From Thalassobacillus sp043497085 (lineage in GTDB: Bacteria > Bacillota > Bacilli > Bacillales > Halobacillaceae): DNA of 64,000 nt. Of this stretch, positions 7,538 to 15,887 are shown piece after piece. The stretch lies in NCBI GenBank assembly GCA_043497085.1, contig JBIEKI010000002.1. One strand, 5' to 3'. The notes under the pieces are model-generated. The model did no database searches, was not told the DNA's origin, and was given only the letters and a program-made list of their open reading frames with translations. Both the position numbers and the translations under genes were made by a program. The number at the start of each line of letters is the position of its first letter. The stretch's first letter is position 1.

Positions 7538-9676
7538 ATGGGGAAAAGCAAAAAGAAAAAATCGCATCTTCCTTTGAGAATGAATATTTTGTTCTTTGTG
7601 ATTTTTTTATTATTCGCTTCATTGATATTGCAATTGGGCGTCGTACAGATTTTATACGGAGAAGATGCCCAGGAAGAAATTAACCGCACGGAAAATACCA
7701 CCATTCATACACCAGTGCCAAGAGGTAAAATGTATGATCGTTTCGGAAGGGTTCTTGTAGATAACGAACCGCTTTATTCGATTACATACACGCCTCCAAA
7801 AGGGGTACAGCCGATGGATCGACTGGAGTTAGCGGAAGATCTGGCTGCGTATATCAGTATGGGAGATAAGAAAGAGTTAGAGAAAATCGTAAGGGAACGT
7901 GATTTAAAAGAATATTATTATTTGCTTCATGATAAAGAAGTGAATGAAAGAGTGACACCAGAAGAGGCAGAGAACTTATCCAATGGAGAAGTATATCAAT
8001 TGATGCTCGATCGAATCACTGAAGAAGAAATTAAAACGATCCCATTCGAAAAGTACCAGGTTATTGCAATCAAGAAAGAGTTGGATCAGGCTTCTGCATT
8101 AGCTCCGCATATCATTAAGAATGAAGACATCACGATTGAGGAATATGCGACAGTTGCCGAACATTTGAATCAACTGCCTGGTATCAATGTAACATCTGAT
8201 TGGAATCGAAAATATCCATTTGAAGGTACGCTGCGAAATTATATCGGAAGTATCACTACAGCCGAACAGGGTATTCCGCGGGCCAACCAGGATTATTATC
8301 TGTCCTTGGATTATAGTCGTAATGACCGTGTCGGGAAAAGCGGCCTCGAAGAAGAGTATGAAAGTGTATTAAGAGGAACAAAGGAAAAAATTCGTTATGA
8401 AACAGATAAAAAACATAATATCGTCAACTCCGAAGTGGTCAGGAAAGGTTCCAGGGGGGACGATTTAGTACTTTCTATCGATATCGAATTGCAGAAGCGG
8501 GTCGATGAAATCGTGGCACGCAGACTGAAAGAAGAGATAGCCCGCCAGCCTTATAAAAACCGATTTCTAGAGGATGCGTTGGTGGTCATGATGGATCCTA
8601 ATACCGGAGAAGTACTGGCAGTTTCAGGGATGCATTATAACCGTGATAGGGAATCTGATGAACCTTTAGTAGAAGACCATTCTTATAAAGCAATCCAGGC
8701 CCAGCATCTTCCTGGTTCAGCGGTCAAAGGTGCTACAGTTTTGATGGCCTTACATGAAGGGGTTATGCAGCCGGGTGAAACGATTTACGACAGAACATTA
8801 AAAATTGCGAGCACACCTGATAAAAGTTCCTGGCGGACATTAGGACCAGTAAATGACATAACAGCATTGCAGAAGTCTTCAAACGTTTATATGTTCTTAG
8901 CCGGCATCAGAATGGGAGGAGATACCTACATTCCGAATGACCCATTAGGATTCAGGAGCGGAACATACGAAAAGTTTCTTTATTATTATAACCAGTTTGG
9001 TCTAGGGGTACCTACTGGAATTGACATGCCTTATGAAGCTGTCGGTTATATCGGTGAAGATCCGAATCCAGGAATTCAGCTTGACTTAATGATTGGCCAG
9101 TACAATTCTTACACAACCATGCAATTGGCTCAGTATGTGTCAACCATTGCCAATGATGGTTACCGTGTCAAGCCTCATTTAGTCAAAGAAATCCGCAAGC
9201 CTTCTAATGAACCAGGTGAGTTAGGACCAGTCAGCCAGAATATTAACACGACAGTGCTAAATCGCATTGATATGGAGCAGAAGTATATTGATCGTGTACA
9301 GCTTGGTTTCCAGTATGCTTTTCAGCGTACTGGCGGAACTGCGAACGGGTATTTCGATGATGTCGACTACAGCCCGGCTGGAAAAACCGGTACAGCGGAA
9401 AATGAGGTCTATTTAAAAGACAGTAACGGAAAACCTTATAAGATTGATACAGAGAACTTGACGATGGTAGGATATGCACCACACAATGATCCAGAAGTAG
9501 CCTTCTCTGTAGTGGTGCCTCATGTCGGCAAAGGTGCAGGTTCTAGTATCAACAAATATATTACAAAAGACATTCTCGATGCGTATTTTGAATTGAAAGA
9601 AGAACGCAGCAAAGAAGGCGTCAAGAACTTAAATGAAAAACTGGATGTGGAAAATGAGGAAGAGAAAGAAGAGTGA
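7538..9676 (+). CDS. pbpA: Class B penicillin-binding protein (PBP2A type)
   Basis: A 712-residue transpeptidase anchored by one N-terminal helix (ILFFVIFLLFASLILQLGVV). A dimerisation domain with the PRGKMYDRFGR motif follows. The C-terminal transpeptidase domain has all three active-site motifs: SAVK (SxxK, in LPGSAVKG), SSN (SxN, in QKSSNVYM) and KTGT (in AGKTGTAEN). It crosslinks peptidoglycan on the outer face of the membrane; in B. subtilis PbpA serves cell elongation and outgrowth. Length is close to the B. subtilis protein. GGGGGAGG precedes the ATG. A terminator overlaps the stop codon. Confidence 0.95.
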   Translation: MGKSKKKKSHLPLRMNILFFVIFLLFASLILQLGVVQILYGEDAQEEINRTENTTIHTPVPRGKMYDRFGRVLVDNEPLYSITYTPPKGVQPMDRLELAEDLAAYISMGDKKELEKIVRERDLKEYYYLLHDKEVNERVTPEEAENLSNGEVYQLMLDRITEEEIKTIPFEKYQVIAIKKELDQASALAPHIIKNEDITIEEYATVAEHLNQLPGINVTSDWNRKYPFEGTLRNYIGSITTAEQGIPRANQDYYLSLDYSRNDRVGKSGLEEEYESVLRGTKEKIRYETDKKHNIVNSEVVRKGSRGDDLVLSIDIELQKRVDEIVARRLKEEIARQPYKNRFLEDALVVMMDPNTGEVLAVSGMHYNRDRESDEPLVEDHSYKAIQAQHLPGSAVKGATVLMALHEGVMQPGETIYDRTLKIASTPDKSSWRTLGPVNDITALQKSSNVYMFLAGIRMGGDTYIPNDPLGFRSGTYEKFLYYYNQFGLGVPTGIDMPYEAVGYIGEDPNPGIQLDLMIGQYNSYTTMQLAQYVSTIANDGYRVKPHLVKEIRKPSNEPGELGPVSQNINTTVLNRIDMEQKYIDRVQLGFQYAFQRTGGTANGYFDDVDYSPAGKTGTAENEVYLKDSNGKPYKIDTENLTMVGYAPHNDPEVAFSVVVPHVGKGAGSSINKYITKDILDAYFELKEERSKEGVKNLNEKLDVENEEEKEE

Positions 9677-9704
9677 TACCTTACGGGTATTGCTCTTTTT
9701 TTTA
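9669..9704 (+). terminator. Terminator of pbpA
   Basis: AAGAGTGATACC pairs with GGTATTGCTCTT through 12 positions including two G-U wobbles; loop TTACG; eight T residues follow. The stop codon TGA (9674-9676) is inside the stem. Confidence 0.85.
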
Positions 9705-9726
9705 TTTAGCAAATTATAAAATTTTC

Positions 9727-9883
9727 TTTTTGTGGATAACTTCAGGTAGTGGGTGTCATCCAGCTCCAGCGCCTACCCCCCTCGAGGTCTTAAGTCAATC
9801 CTCTCTGTGACAAAGAACGTCATGGCGAGGCTTGTCTTAAGATTGTCGGGGGTGAGCAAGGCGCTTGCGCTTTTGTTCTGCAA
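9727..9883 (-). repeat. Intergenic palindromic repeat, copy A
   Basis: On the minus strand the unit runs from AACAAAAGCGCAAGCGCC through CTTAAG motifs and GACCTCGAGGGGGTAGGCGCTGGAG to GTTATCCAC. It matches copy B at 46074-46265 over nearly its whole length, but copy B has 57 extra bases. The ends are complementary (AGCGCAAGCGCC and GGCGCTGG). No reading frame is conserved. It separates pbpA from the pst promoter. Confidence 0.85.
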
Positions 9884-9891
9884 TCAATGCA

Positions 9892-9945
9892 TTTACACAA
9901 TCTTTACACTGGATTCATTCTGATTTAAAACTATGACTCTATGAT
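9892..9945 (+). promoter_or_regulatory. PhoP box and promoter of the pst operon
   Basis: Four hexamers spaced exactly 11 bases apart: TTTACA (9892), TTTACA (9903), TTCATT (9914), TTAAAA (9925), resembling the TTAACA repeats bound by phosphorylated PhoP. A -10 candidate TATGAT lies at 9940-9945, placing the repeats at about -60 to -22, the position reported for PhoP-activated promoters. Confidence 0.75.
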
Positions 9946-10003
9946 AGGAATTGTAGTTGGCCATGCCAACCGACACATATCAAATAGTGTAGGGGGAAAA
10001 GAA

Positions 10004-10960
10004 ATGAAGAATTTCAAGAATTTCGCACTACTATTTTCACTAGTTCTTATGCTAGGTGCATTGGCAGCGTGTGGCGGCCAATCTGGCGGAGAAGAAAATG
10101 GAGAATCTATGAAAGGCAACATCTCTATTGATGGCTCTTCTACCGTATTCCCGATCATGGAAGCTTTGACGTATGAATATAACAAGAAAAACCCCGAAGT
10201 CAACGTATCAGTAAATGCTTCTGGTTCCGGTGGAGGATTTAAGAAGTTCACCAAAGGTGAAACAGATTTCAGTAATGCATCAAGACCAATCAAAGAAGAA
10301 GAAAAGCAAGCAGCTGAGGAAAATGGTGTTGAGTACAAAGAATTAGAAGTAGCAAAAGATGGACTTTCAGTAGTTGTTAGTAAACAAAATGATTTCGTAG
10401 ATGAGCTTTCAGTAGAAGATTTAAAAAAGATTTTTACAGATGGTAATAATGCAACTAAATGGTCCGATATCAATCCAGAATGGCCGGATGAAACAATTAA
10501 AATCTACAGCCCTGGTCATGATTCAGGAACTTTCGACTACTTTAACGAAGTGGTATTGGAAGACCAGCCAATGAAAGAAGGATCAAATACCACTCTATCT
10601 GAAGACGATAATGTTTTAGTACGAGGAATTGAAAGTGATCCTAACGCAATCGGATTCTTTGGTTACGCCTACTACAAGGAAAACGAAGACAGTTTGAAAG
10701 TATTAGGCATCAAAGATGGGGAAGGAAAAGCGGTAAAACCGACTCCGGAAACAATTCAGGATGGTTCTTACACACCTTTCTCCCGTCCATTGTTCACTTA
10801 TGTAAATATGAAATCTTACAAAGAAAAAGAGCAAGTAAAAGACTTTTCTGAATACCTCATGAAAAATGCAGGTAAAGCCGCAGAGCAAGTCGGTTACGTA
10901 GCTCTTCCAGAAGAAAAATATCAAGAACAGCTGGACGCCTTAAAATCTGAAGCTGAATAA
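10004..10960 (+). CDS. pstS: Phosphate-binding lipoprotein PstS
   Basis: Extracytoplasmic substrate-binding subunit of the high-affinity phosphate ABC transporter, 318 residues. A lipoprotein signal peptide ends in LGALAAC, with Cys23 the lipid-carrying residue. Phosphate-binding motifs DGSSTVFPIMEAL, NASGSGGGFKKF and SPGHDSGTFDYF are present. The ATG at 10004 is taken because TAGGGGGAAAAG lies directly upstream; an in-frame ATG at 9941 falls on the promoter. First gene of pstSCAB-phoU, preceded by a PhoP box and followed by a hairpin before pstC. Confidence 0.97.
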   Translation: MKNFKNFALLFSLVLMLGALAACGGQSGGEENGESMKGNISIDGSSTVFPIMEALTYEYNKKNPEVNVSVNASGSGGGFKKFTKGETDFSNASRPIKEEEKQAAEENGVEYKELEVAKDGLSVVVSKQNDFVDELSVEDLKKIFTDGNNATKWSDINPEWPDETIKIYSPGHDSGTFDYFNEVVLEDQPMKEGSNTTLSEDDNVLVRGIESDPNAIGFFGYAYYKENEDSLKVLGIKDGEGKAVKPTPETIQDGSYTPFSRPLFTYVNMKSYKEKEQVKDFSEYLMKNAGKAAEQVGYVALPEEKYQEQLDALKSEAE

Positions 10961-10987
10961 ACAGTTGTTAAAAGAAATATGAGGGAG

Positions 10988-11012
10988 GGTGGGGCTTAAG
11001 AGCAGCCCCACC
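10988..11012 (+). other. Intercistronic hairpin between pstS and pstC
   Basis: GGTGGGGCT and AGCCCCACC form a 9-bp GC-rich stem with a 7-base loop and no T-run. Such a structure may stabilise the upstream pstS message or reduce readthrough, giving more binding protein than permease. Confidence 0.7.
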
Positions 11013-11072
11013 TTGCTGTATGAAAATAAGAGAATACGTTAAACGCCTTTTATGGATGAAAGGGGATTTATC

Positions 11073-12020
11073 ATGGGAAAAGCTTTACAAAATGAAGCTA
11101 TGAATATAGATGTCCAAACAATGATTGAAAATAAAAGAAAAAAGAAAAGTGTTTCTGGTAAATTGGAAAAGCTCATTCCTGCCTTTTTGTTTTTGTGTGC
11201 TGCAGTGAGTGTATTGACAACTGCAGGAATTCTTTTCACATTGCTTAGAGAATCGATTACTTTTTTCAGCACCACTTCAATTGTTGACTTTTATACTGGT
11301 ACACAGTGGTCCCCATGGACAGGACATTTTGGAGTATTACCGTTGATCACTGGAACACTGCTGATAACCTTGATTGCTGCTATTGTAGCTATCCCGTTAG
11401 GGTTGATGTCAGCCATTTTCTTGAGTGAGTATGCAAGTGATCGTGCACGTAAAATAATCAAGCCTACGTTGGAAGTACTTGCAGGTATTCCTACTGTGGT
11501 ATACGGGTTCTTTGCCTTGACATTTGTAACACCATTGTTGAAAAATATCGTCCCAGGATTAGGGATTTTCAATGCATTAAGTGCGGGGATCGTTGTCGGA
11601 ATTATGATCATCCCTATGATCGCATCCCTGTCTGAAGATGCCATGAACTCTGTGCCAAACAGTTTGAGAGAAGGTGCGCTAGCTTTAGGTGCTACCAGGT
11701 TGGAAGTTGCCATGAAAGTAGTACTTCCTGCTGCTTTTTCTGGAATTGTAGCATCTATTGTCCTGGCAGTCTCACGGGCGATTGGTGAAACCATGATTGT
11801 TGTTATCGCGGCGGGTGCTTCGCCGACTTTGACATTCGATCCTACTCGTTCAATTCAGACGTTGACTGCCTTTATTGTACAGGGGGCGACAGGGGATACC
11901 ACCTTCGGTTCAACTATTTATTATAGTATTTATGCTGTAGGAGCGACACTGTTCGTGTTCACGTTACTGATGAACATGCTTTCCCAGTATATCTCGCGTA
12001 AGTTCAAGGAGGAATACTGA
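11073..12020 (+). CDS. pstC: Phosphate ABC transporter permease PstC
   Basis: A 315-residue inner-membrane permease with about six hydrophobic segments after a polar N-terminus. The cytoplasmic coupling-helix region LREGALALGATRLEVAMKVVLP is the EAA-type motif that contacts the ATPase. AAGGGG lies 7 bases before the ATG at 11073. Its stop overlaps the start of pstA by one base (TGATG), showing translational coupling. It forms the channel with PstA, driven by PstB and fed by PstS. Confidence 0.96.
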   Translation: MGKALQNEAMNIDVQTMIENKRKKKSVSGKLEKLIPAFLFLCAAVSVLTTAGILFTLLRESITFFSTTSIVDFYTGTQWSPWTGHFGVLPLITGTLLITLIAAIVAIPLGLMSAIFLSEYASDRARKIIKPTLEVLAGIPTVVYGFFALTFVTPLLKNIVPGLGIFNALSAGIVVGIMIIPMIASLSEDAMNSVPNSLREGALALGATRLEVAMKVVLPAAFSGIVASIVLAVSRAIGETMIVVIAAGASPTLTFDPTRSIQTLTAFIVQGATGDTTFGSTIYYSIYAVGATLFVFTLLMNMLSQYISRKFKEEY

Positions 12021-12898
12021 TGCCAGGTATTGATGAAAGAAATAGTTTAAAAAGAATACGTGGAAGAGTGCTTCTGAACAATGTGCTTAAAGGTTTATTT
12101 TTTGTTTCAACTACAATCGGTCTGATCTTCCTGGCACTATTGTTATATCGTATATTGACTCAAGGAACTGGTTATTTTAATTTAGGCTTTATCTCAAGCT
12201 TTCCAGCCCCTTATCCAGAAGAAGCAGGTATCTTTGCAGGACTTATCGGGTCTATCATGATGATCGCGATAGTTGCACCTGTAGCAATTACACTAGGGGT
12301 AGGTACAGCTATCTTCCTGGAAGAGTATGCCTATAAAAACCGTTGGACAAAATTTATTCAAGTTAACATTCAAAATTTAGCTGGTGTACCGTCCATTGTA
12401 TATGGACTGCTAGGTCTTACTTTCTTTGTGTATATGCTCCGTTTTGGCTATACACTTCTCGCGGGCGGCCTGACAATGGCACTATTGGTATTGCCGGTAA
12501 TTGTTGTGGCGGCACAGGAGGCAATAAGGTCTGTACCTTCAGATATTAAGGAAGCTTCCTATGGTATGGGGGCATCCAAATGGCAGACCATTCGCCGTGT
12601 CATTCTTCCTGCTGCACTTCCCGGTATCCTTACTGGTACTATTCTGGCATTATCACGTGCAATTGGAGAAACGGCTCCGTTGATTATTGTTGGAGCTGCT
12701 ACGGCACTTTACACATTGCCTGATTCGCTGCTTTCTAAGTATACCGTAATGCCGATTCAAATTTTTAACTGGACTGGCCGTCCTCAAGAAGAATGGCAAT
12801 TCGTAGCTGCGGCAGGAATTCTAGTATTGCTGATTGTGCTATTATTCATGAATGCTATTGCGGTTTTCATCCGTAACAAGTTCCAAAAACGGTATTAA
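12020..12898 (+). CDS. pstA: Phosphate ABC transporter permease PstA
   Basis: A 292-residue permease with six hydrophobic segments and the coupling motif KEASYGMGASKWQTIRRVILP. The ATG overlaps the pstC stop codon by one base. The conserved NLAGVPSIVYGLLGL stretch is typical of PstA. It partners PstC in the membrane channel of the phosphate importer; the ATPase gene follows after 24 bases. Confidence 0.96.
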   Translation: MPGIDERNSLKRIRGRVLLNNVLKGLFFVSTTIGLIFLALLLYRILTQGTGYFNLGFISSFPAPYPEEAGIFAGLIGSIMMIAIVAPVAITLGVGTAIFLEEYAYKNRWTKFIQVNIQNLAGVPSIVYGLLGLTFFVYMLRFGYTLLAGGLTMALLVLPVIVVAAQEAIRSVPSDIKEASYGMGASKWQTIRRVILPAALPGILTGTILALSRAIGETAPLIIVGAATALYTLPDSLLSKYTVMPIQIFNWTGRPQEEWQFVAAAGILVLLIVLLFMNAIAVFIRNKFQKRY

Positions 12899-12922
12899 AC
12901 TCTGTTAGGAGGATTTGTATCA

Positions 12923-13774
12923 ATGAATACTCTATTGAAACAAAAGAAAGTAGATAATAAAACGTCAGTCAAGCCGGATTTAAAAGAAAACAACCAAACA
13001 AAGAGTGAGGCTGCTATGGATAAAAATGTATTTGAAGTCAATAATTTAAACCTTTGGTATGGAAATGACCAGGCTTTATATGAAATCAATATGAATGTTC
13101 CTCAAAATAAAGTGACAGCAATCATCGGTCCATCGGGTTGTGGTAAATCGACTTATTTGAAAACTCTCAATCGTATGGTCGAAATGGTCCCGATTGTTAA
13201 AACTTCAGGCTCCATCAAGTATAACGGAGAAGATATATTTTCAGATAAACACAGTGTGGAGGGCTTAAGAACTAAAGTAGGGATGGTTTTTCAAAAGCCT
13301 AACCCATTTCCGAAATCTATTTATGACAATATCGCTTACGGACCGCGCATTCATGGGGTTAAGAAAAAAGCGGTGTTAGATAAAATTGTGGAGAAGAGTC
13401 TTCGTGATGCAGCTATTTGGGATGAGGTAAAAGATCGTCTCGATGAAAATGCTTTTGGCTTATCAGGTGGTCAGCAGCAAAGGATTTGTATTGCCCGGGC
13501 TTTAGCTATTGAACCGGATGTCATTTTAATGGATGAACCAACATCTGCCCTGGACCCTATTTCAACCTTGAAAGTGGAAGAGTTAGTTCAAGAGTTGAAG
13601 AAGAAATATAGCATCATCATTGTCACTCATAATATGCAGCAGGCAGCAAGAATCTCCGATAAAACTGCGTTTTTCTTAAATGGGGAACTGATTGAATTCG
13701 CTGATACGGATAAGCTGTTCTCTAATCCGACAGATAAGCGGACAGAAGATTATATCAGTGGAAGATTCGGTTAA
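12923..13774 (+). CDS. pstB: Phosphate ABC transporter ATPase PstB
   Basis: A 283-residue ABC ATPase: Walker A GPSGCGKST, signature LSGGQQQR, Walker B VILMDEPTSALDP and switch His in IIVTHNM. The first 33 or so residues (MNTLLKQKKVDNKTS and on) are a polar extension before the usual start at MDKNVFEVNNLNLWYG. AGGAGG lies 10 bases before the ATG at 12923. B. subtilis carries two pstB genes in this operon; only one is present here, followed by phoU. Confidence 0.96.
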   Translation: MNTLLKQKKVDNKTSVKPDLKENNQTKSEAAMDKNVFEVNNLNLWYGNDQALYEINMNVPQNKVTAIIGPSGCGKSTYLKTLNRMVEMVPIVKTSGSIKYNGEDIFSDKHSVEGLRTKVGMVFQKPNPFPKSIYDNIAYGPRIHGVKKKAVLDKIVEKSLRDAAIWDEVKDRLDENAFGLSGGQQQRICIARALAIEPDVILMDEPTSALDPISTLKVEELVQELKKKYSIIIVTHNMQQAARISDKTAFFLNGELIEFADTDKLFSNPTDKRTEDYISGRFG

Positions 13775-13801
13775 TATTATTTTCAGGAGGAGAGTCATTT
13801 T

Positions 13802-14461
13802 ATGCCGACAAGGGAATATTTTTCAGAGGAACTAAATAACCTGAAAGCAGACATCCGAGAATTAGCAGAAGACACGAAGCAGGCGTTAGTAAAAGCGATA
13901 GACGCACTGTATGATCGTGATGTGAATAAAGCACAACAGATTAGGGATGATGACCATCTTATTGATAAGAAAGAAGAAGATATCAATGAGAAAGTAATGA
14001 TCCTGATTGCTAAACAACAGCCGGTAGCGACCGATCTACGGAGGTTGATCATAGCTATCAAGATTGCGAATGACCTGGAAAGAATGGCCGATCATGCAAA
14101 AAATATTTCTAAAGCAACCCAGCATTTAGGTGAAAATCACCCGATTTCCATTCACCCAGGAATAAGAGAAATGGCTAACGTTGCTTTTGATATGGTAGAT
14201 GTCGCTCAGCAGGCATTTGAGCTTGAAGATATTTCATTTGCCCAGAAGCTTTCAGAGATGGATGATATTATTGATGAAAAGTATGGAAGTATTGTAAGGG
14301 AACTGCTTGAATTGACAGCCACCAGTCCGGATCAAATCCAATATTTGATGCAAATGGCTTATTCGGCACGCTATATTGAACGTTTTGCCGATCATATTAC
14401 GAACATTGGTGAAGAAATCTTTTTCCTTGTCAAAGGCAGAACTTATGATTTGAATGAGTGA
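13802..14461 (+). CDS. phoU: Phosphate signalling protein PhoU
   Basis: A 219-residue all-helical cytoplasmic protein with two PhoU repeats. The metal-binding motifs are visible as NDLERMADHAKNI in the first half and RYIERFADHITNIGEE in the second. It sits 27 bases after pstB with an AGGAGGAG site. PhoU links Pst transport activity to phosphate signalling. B. subtilis itself lacks a phoU gene in this operon, so the arrangement is more like that of other bacteria. The operon ends with a hairpin terminator directly after the stop. Confidence 0.95.
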   Translation: MPTREYFSEELNNLKADIRELAEDTKQALVKAIDALYDRDVNKAQQIRDDDHLIDKKEEDINEKVMILIAKQQPVATDLRRLIIAIKIANDLERMADHAKNISKATQHLGENHPISIHPGIREMANVAFDMVDVAQQAFELEDISFAQKLSEMDDIIDEKYGSIVRELLELTATSPDQIQYLMQMAYSARYIERFADHITNIGEEIFFLVKGRTYDLNE

Positions 14462-14463
14462 GT

Positions 14464-14514
14464 AAAAAAAGAAGGGCCGAAGAGATGTCATCCATCCTTT
14501 GCCCTTCTTTTTTA
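14464..14514 (+). terminator. Terminator of the pst operon
   Basis: AAAAAAAGAAGGGC (14464-14477) and GCCCTTCTTTTTTA (14501-14514) pair around a 23-base loop, ending in a T-run. Confidence 0.85.
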
Positions 14515-14544
14515 TTTTGACTATGTTAAATCTCAGTTTTGATT

Positions 14545-14620
14545 TACAGTGGAGCTCCCGTTTGCGGAAGACTTAGTTTCGATATAGTGGGAGCCGTTAC
14601 CATGAGTGCAAGAGGATTTT
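14545..14620 (+). repeat. Truncated copy of the repeat family seen at 63338 and 19233
   Basis: About 72 bases align with the left end of the repeat at 63338: shared pieces are GAGCTCCC (AGCTCCC), TAGTTTCGATATAGTGGG (GTTTCAAGATAGTGGG) and GCCGTTACC (CCCGTTACC), then AAGAGG. The similarity stops after this and the rest of the unit is absent. Confidence 0.65.
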
Positions 14621-14641
14621 TTGCTTTACAATAAACACCGA

Positions 14642-15112
14642 TTATTTGGATGTGATTTCTTTAGCAATTTCCTTGTAAGACATTTCATTGTTTAATTCAA
14701 ACGTACCAACTTGCAGGTAACGACTGTAATCTGCTTCATCTAAATATTGTTGAAAATTGATTTGGTCCATAATCATATTTTCTTTTTCAAGGATAGCGGC
14801 TATTGCATTTGAACTCATGCCCTGTTCAATTTTGATAACCACTTTTTTCTGCTTTCCATTATTGCTCGATTTCTCATCTTTATTAACTTTATCATCTTTG
14901 GAGTGTTCCGCTTTCTTTGGAGGCTTGTGCTGCTGGGTGAGCTTTTTTTCATACGCGGACTTTTCCAAAACGATATAGCCCTTTTGACTTAACGATTCTA
15001 TCGTTTTTTCCATCGATTGGACGTGGGGGGTATTTTCGCTATTCCAGATGATGAAGAAAACTGACGAACAAGCCAGCAAACCTAATGCGAATGCTCTTAC
15101 AAATAGCTTCAT
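14642..15112 (-). CDS. yqzC: YqzC-like protein with MltG/YceG N-terminal domain only
   Basis: A 156-residue protein with an N-terminal membrane segment (FALGLLACSSVFFIIW), a charged linker (residues about 60-90, rich in Lys, Asp and Ser) and a C-terminal domain VVIKIEQGMSSNAIAAILEKENMI ending in YLQVGTFELNNEMSYKEIA. That domain resembles the LysM-like N-terminal part of the MltG/YceG endolytic transglycosylases, but no catalytic domain follows. The position next to yqzD and after the pst operon matches B. subtilis. Its start overlaps the yqzD stop by 4 bases. A cell wall role is plausible but not shown. Confidence 0.7.
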   Translation of the reverse strand: MKLFVRAFALGLLACSSVFFIIWNSENTPHVQSMEKTIESLSQKGYIVLEKSAYEKKLTQQHKPPKKAEHSKDDKVNKDEKSSNNGKQKKVVIKIEQGMSSNAIAAILEKENMIMDQINFQQYLDEADYSRYLQVGTFELNNEMSYKEIAKEITSK

Positions 15113-15456
15113 AAGCTGATCCTCTTAGCATTGATTTGTTCTAAAATGGAGCGGATATCATTTTCCTGCAGGGTAGTTTTTTCAGCAATCTGGGCTACGG
15201 TGTAACCTTGTTTCACCATTGATTCTACTTGCTTATAAAGAGGGATCTCTTGGTCGTTATCCTTATCAGGTAATTGGAATAATAATTCTTCTTCGAGGAT
15301 ATTCAATTTTCTTTTCAATTTATATGTTTCCTGGAGAGAAGAGATTGAAATTTGTTCTACTTCATCTTCTAATTGCTTTAAGCGATCATTCATGAAAAAA
15401 GACAGGATAAATAAAAGAAGACCGATAACGGCTGTTGTGATAATGGCAGTGGTCAT
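15109..15456 (-). CDS. yqzD: YqzD-like membrane protein with coiled coil and HTH-like end
   Basis: A 115-residue protein: one N-terminal transmembrane helix (TAIITTAVIGLLLFILSFFM), a predicted coiled coil (LKQLEDEVEQISI to LNILEEELL) and a C-terminal segment YTVAQIAEKTTLQENDIRSILEQI that reads like a helix-turn-helix. AGGAGTG precedes the ATG. It overlaps yqzC by 4 bases, so the two are translationally coupled and likely act together. The function is unknown; a membrane-tethered scaffold is one possibility. Confidence 0.7.
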   Translation of the reverse strand: MTTAIITTAVIGLLLFILSFFMNDRLKQLEDEVEQISISSLQETYKLKRKLNILEEELLFQLPDKDNDQEIPLYKQVESMVKQGYTVAQIAEKTTLQENDIRSILEQINAKRISL

Positions 15457-15556
15457 ATGGGTTCACTCCTATGTAAATTACATTACATTTATATCATAAT
15501 AAGCCAGATTTTTCTATACTGCGCATGAAGTTTGGTGAATTAATTTAATAGCATGC

Positions 15557-15585
15557 TTGAAAGGAAAGTGTAGTTCTGCTATTAT
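15557..15585 (+). promoter_or_regulatory. Promoter of rpmG
   Basis: TTGAAA (15557-15562), 17 bases, TATTAT (15580-15585), about 64 bases before the rpmG start. Confidence 0.6.
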
Positions 15586-15648
15586 AAATAAGTCTGATAT
15601 TATCAACTAAGAGACTTATGAAACGAGATAGGATATGGAGGGATAAAC

Positions 15649-15798
15649 ATGCGTGTAAACATTACACTTGCTTGCACTGAGACTGGTGACCGCAATTATA
15701 TTACAACTAAAAACAAGCGTACGAATCCGGAGCGTCTTGAGCTGAAAAAATACAGCCCACGCCTTCGTAAATATACGCTACACCGTGAGACTAAGTAA
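15649..15798 (+). CDS. rpmG: 50S ribosomal protein L33, zinc-free type
   Basis: A 49-residue protein beginning MRVNITLACTETGDRNYITT and ending in KYTLHRETK, characteristic of L33. Only one cysteine is present, so it lacks the CxxC pairs of zinc-binding L33 paralogues and belongs to the C-minus class, which replaces zinc-bound forms when zinc is scarce. ATGGAGGG lies 7-8 bases before the ATG. It has its own promoter and terminator. Whether other L33 copies exist outside the window cannot be seen. Confidence 0.95.
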   Translation: MRVNITLACTETGDRNYITTKNKRTNPERLELKKYSPRLRKYTLHRETK

Positions 15799-15799
15799 G

Positions 15800-15829
15800 C
15801 AGTAGGATATTTGATCCTACTGTTTTTTT
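15800..15829 (+). terminator. Terminator of rpmG
   Basis: CAGTAGGAT and ATCCTACTG form a 9-bp stem with loop ATTTG, followed by seven T residues. Confidence 0.92.
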
Positions 15830-15887
15830 ATACATAATTTAACCTGCACATATCACGTGAAAATGCACCTGGTGAGGAGTGGTTCTG

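Noticed and set aside
9729..9740. DnaA-box-like GTGGATAAC as part of a replication origin
   Set aside because: It is one isolated word that recurs at the end of the copy-B repeat, so it belongs to the repeat family. No cluster of boxes or origin gene is near.
11291..11794. Long antisense frame inside pstC
   Set aside because: A shadow of the real gene: pstC has clear family motifs and translation signals, and the antisense frame has none. The same applies to antisense frames in the NptA-like gene, glcK, gcvPA and nrdJ.
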